Part shown: positions 62,345-64,000 of the stretch, piece after piece
Position numbering within the stretch: position 1 is the stretch's first letter
How the letters are laid out: every line of letters begins with the position of its first letter
Assembly (NCBI RefSeq): GCF_044810985.1
Contig: NZ_CP085242.1
Coordinates: forward strand, 2,418,001-2,482,000
Length of the DNA: 64,000 nucleotides
Reading direction: 5' to 3'
Source of the DNA: Marinospirillum sp031581385
Lineage (GTDB): Bacteria > Pseudomonadota > Gammaproteobacteria > Pseudomonadales > Halomonadaceae
Position numbers and translations under genes: made by a program
Notes under the pieces: model-generated
The model's input: only the letters and a program-made list of their open reading frames with translations
What the model was told of the DNA's origin: nothing
The model's database searches: none

Positions 62345-63478
62345 TTAACCAAAGAGACTGGCGAACCCACCCTGCATCAGTGCCTGGTCTTTACGACAGG
62401 CCGGACAAATGCCGGGTGGGCTGTCTTGCTGTGCCCCGCTCACCTGTTGAGGTGGCAGGGCAAATTCACGACCGCAATCAAAACAACGAGCCATGCGGCC
62501 GGCGCGCAGTTCGATCATCAGTGGCTTCGGGTCTGGAGCTGTGGAATCCAGACTGAGAGCCTGCTCCGGGCAGGCCTCAACACACTGATTGCAGGCCAGG
62601 CATTGCAGACGGTTAAAAATCAGACTGCCATCATCCTGAGTGGTCAAAGCCTGGCTGGGGCAGAGTCTTGAGCACAGACCCTGGGCATCACAGGTCTGGG
62701 TGGACAAATGCATGAATGGCAGTCGCACTGCAGGGGCCTGAGGCAAGCGCTGAGAGGCGGCGTAGTGGCGGTGCAGGCGTCTGGGGGCCGGATGCTGGTC
62801 TTCGGCTGAATAAACAGGTTTTCCGGCTCGGGATGCACCCGCGAAAAGTTGACGGCGGCTCAGACTGGGTGGTGCTGCGGTGTGAAAATTTCGCCCGGCT
62901 GTCTGGGTCTGGGTGGAAATCCATTGCGGTGGTGATAAAGGCTGACTGGCATCCGGCTGGGCCTGACATTGAGCGCAGTCTTCGGGAAGCAGCAACTCCA
63001 GAGGGTTGTTGGGATGCAGGTTCTGCCAGACCATCAACTGGTCTTCGGCCAGGCTGAACAGGCAGTGCACCTTCAGGTTTCGGGAGGCTGTGGCACTGCG
63101 ATGGCAGGCCAGTTTCAGTGTCCGGTCCGGCTCGGGAGTCAGTTGTTGAAGCTCTGCGGTTAACTGCTGATGTTCACTGCTGAGCAATGCTTCGGTTGGG
63201 CAGGCGGCAACACACTGGGCACAGCCGTGACACTGATCACTGGCAAGCAGGCGCAAGCTTTGCTGAACATCTCTGCGAGCTTCTCCAGTCGTGAAGGTGT
63301 CGGTCTGATTGTCTGTTTCATCAAAAGCCAAGGCCTGGGTTGGGCAGGCATCCAGACAAAGATTGCAGGACTGACGATAGGGGTGTGACTGCAAACAGCG
63401 CCCGGAAACCCAGCCCAGTGCAGCGGCAGCCGGATTGGTCAAAGTTAAAGCTTGTGCATAAGCCGGAGAGTTACTCAT
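62345..63478 (-). CDS. Multicluster ferredoxin-like protein upstream of arxA (ArxB'-like)
   Basis: A 377-residue soluble Fe-S protein. Four 2[4Fe-4S]-type motifs lie at both ends (CNLCLDACPTQAL, CHGCAQCVAACPTEAL, CDAQGLCSRLCPSQAL, CLACNQCVEACPEQAL). A central ~100-residue part has a CAQCQ motif, and the C-terminus has a zinc-ribbon-like CFDCGREF...CPACRKD. The cluster halves resemble NapF-like proteins. It is the first gene of the operon, the position of arxB' in known arx clusters, but the architecture is unusual and I do not claim orthology. Start 63478 (MSNSPAYAQ) is preferred; the frame opens earlier at 63580. No signal peptide. Confidence 0.7.
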   Translation of the reverse strand: MSNSPAYAQALTLTNPAAAALGWVSGRCLQSHPYRQSCNLCLDACPTQALAFDETDNQTDTFTTGEARRDVQQSLRLLASDQCHGCAQCVAACPTEALLSSEHQQLTAELQQLTPEPDRTLKLACHRSATASRNLKVHCLFSLAEDQLMVWQNLHPNNPLELLLPEDCAQCQAQPDASQPLSPPQWISTQTQTAGRNFHTAAPPSLSRRQLFAGASRAGKPVYSAEDQHPAPRRLHRHYAASQRLPQAPAVRLPFMHLSTQTCDAQGLCSRLCPSQALTTQDDGSLIFNRLQCLACNQCVEACPEQALSLDSTAPDPKPLMIELRAGRMARCFDCGREFALPPQQVSGAQQDSPPGICPACRKDQALMQGGFASLFG

Positions 63479-63519
63479 GGAGTTCTGCTTGCTGTTTTTA
63501 TAGTTGTTAAGGTTGCTAG

Positions 63520-63533
63520 TTCGCACATGCGAA
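63520..63533. promoter_or_regulatory. Palindrome before the arx-like operon
   Basis: TTCGCA-CA-TGCGAA is a perfect 14-bp palindrome 42-55 bp upstream of the first gene's start. A TATATATAAC -10-like run lies beside it. It may be an operator for an arsenic- or redox-responsive regulator; no partner is visible. Confidence 0.4.
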
Positions 63534-63608
63534 ATAGCGTATATATAACTAAGTGTCGCAGCCGTCCTATACTTCAGCAAGATTTATTGGAGGTAAACGA
63601 GAGCTTCT

Positions 63609-63622
63609 TTGATTTGCATCAA
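63609..63622. promoter_or_regulatory. FNR/Anr box upstream of the arx-like operon
   Basis: TTGAT-TTGC-ATCAA is a perfect match to the FNR/Anr consensus TTGAT-N4-ATCAA. It lies between the acr3 stop and the operon's first gene, ~135 bp before its start codon. If placed at -41.5 for leftward transcription, the start site would fall near 63574, giving a ~95-nt leader. It implies induction under low oxygen. Confidence 0.75.
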
Positions 63623-63637
63623 TATGAAGCCGGGGTA

Positions 63638-64000
63638 TTAGGCGGGGAATTGCTCACGGGTGGAGTTGGCATATTTCACCAGGGCGAGCATGAGTGGCAC
63701 TTCCACAAGCACACCTACCACAGTGGCCAGGGCTGCGCCGGATTGCAGGCCAAAGAGGGCAATGGCAGCTGCTACAGCCAGTTCAAAGAAATTGCTGGCA
63801 CCAATCAGGGCACCGGGCGCAGCCACCCTGTGGGGTACGCACCAGCTTTTGGCCCAGTAGTAGGCCAGCAGAAAAATCAGTACCGTCTGGATGACCAGGG
63901 GAACAGCAATCAAGGCAATATGCAGCGGATTGTTGAGAATCACTTCGCCCTGAAAGGCAAACAGCAGCACCAGGGTGATAATCAGTGCCACGGGCGTCAC
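63638..64000 (-). CDS. acr3: ACR3-family arsenite efflux permease (C-terminal part)
   Basis: The last 120 residues of an ACR3 arsenite exporter; the start lies beyond the window. Three to four TM segments and the highly conserved GALIGASNFFELAVAAAIALFG and SGAALATVVGVLVEVPLML identify the family. ACR3 expels As(III) using the proton gradient. It lies upstream of and in the same direction as the arx-like operon, with a 159-bp gap containing the FNR box, which ties the operon to arsenic. Confidence 0.92.
   Translation of the reverse strand: MTPVALIITLVLLFAFQGEVILNNPLHIALIAVPLVIQTVLIFLLAYYWAKSWCVPHRVAAPGALIGASNFFELAVAAAIALFGLQSGAALATVVGVLVEVPLMLALVKYANSTREQFPA

Overview
This window reads as chromosome of a halophilic or alkaliphilic gammaproteobacterium, probably close to the Oceanospirillales. 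The basis is gene content (TmcA, LpxL, MltF, FetAB, YqhA, RND efflux, an ectoine hydroxylase, a TRAP-fed ketone-body operon) and the general look of the proteins; I cannot name the species. Genes are tightly packed. I saw no rRNA, tRNA or CRISPR array.

Layout. 1-1.2 kb: the start of a membrane protein, an encapsulated-ferritin-type protein without cargo tag or encapsulin partner, and a cyclic-nucleotide-binding protein. 1.2-8.8 kb: an AbrB-type membrane protein, then a PuuR-like regulator divergent from a PotABCD-type ABC transporter and GabT, i.e. uptake and catabolism of putrescine/GABA-like amines. 8.9-17.3 kb: an accessory island with HicAB, two attC-like sites, a MITE, an FRG-domain gene, a PD-(D/E)xK/DUF5655 gene split by an IS21-family element that is itself split by a second IS21-family element, and the left end of a decayed IS1182-like element. 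Both IS21 insertions keep readable target duplications, so the order of events can be reconstructed.

17.3-28.2 kb: glutarate catabolism (CaiB-type CoA-transferase and glutaryl-CoA dehydrogenase), an unrecognised protein, a GntR regulator, a TolC-family gene with lpxL, and a divergent-facing RND pump operon. The tolC and acrAB promoters carry the same inverted-repeat operator. 28.3-37.7 kb: a PAS/sigma-54 activator, two matching palindromes and a -24/-12-like promoter precede a TRAP transporter, 3-hydroxybutyrate dehydrogenase, a chemoreceptor and acetoacetyl-CoA synthetase: a ketone-body uptake, sensing and oxidation unit. 37.7-53.6 kb: mostly housekeeping or isolated genes (EctD, TmcA, a thioesterase, a Cache chemoreceptor, a MalY/PatB-type enzyme, an alternative oxidase, FetAB, a PemK-like toxin followed by a structured RNA, MltF, a LysR/oxidoreductase pair, a diguanylate cyclase, YqhA).

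53.7-64 kb: the most striking unit. One leftward operon appears to encode a multicluster ferredoxin, a Tat-exported molybdopterin oxidoreductase with a GRGWG motif, a four-cluster Fe-S subunit, an NrfD-type membrane subunit, a TorD-type chaperone, an SlyD-like FKBP and the molybdate transporter ModABC. Just upstream, in the same direction, is the end of an ACR3 arsenite efflux gene, and between the two lies a perfect FNR/Anr box. The best reading is an anaerobically induced Arx-type arsenite oxidase bundled with its cofactor supply and arsenite export.
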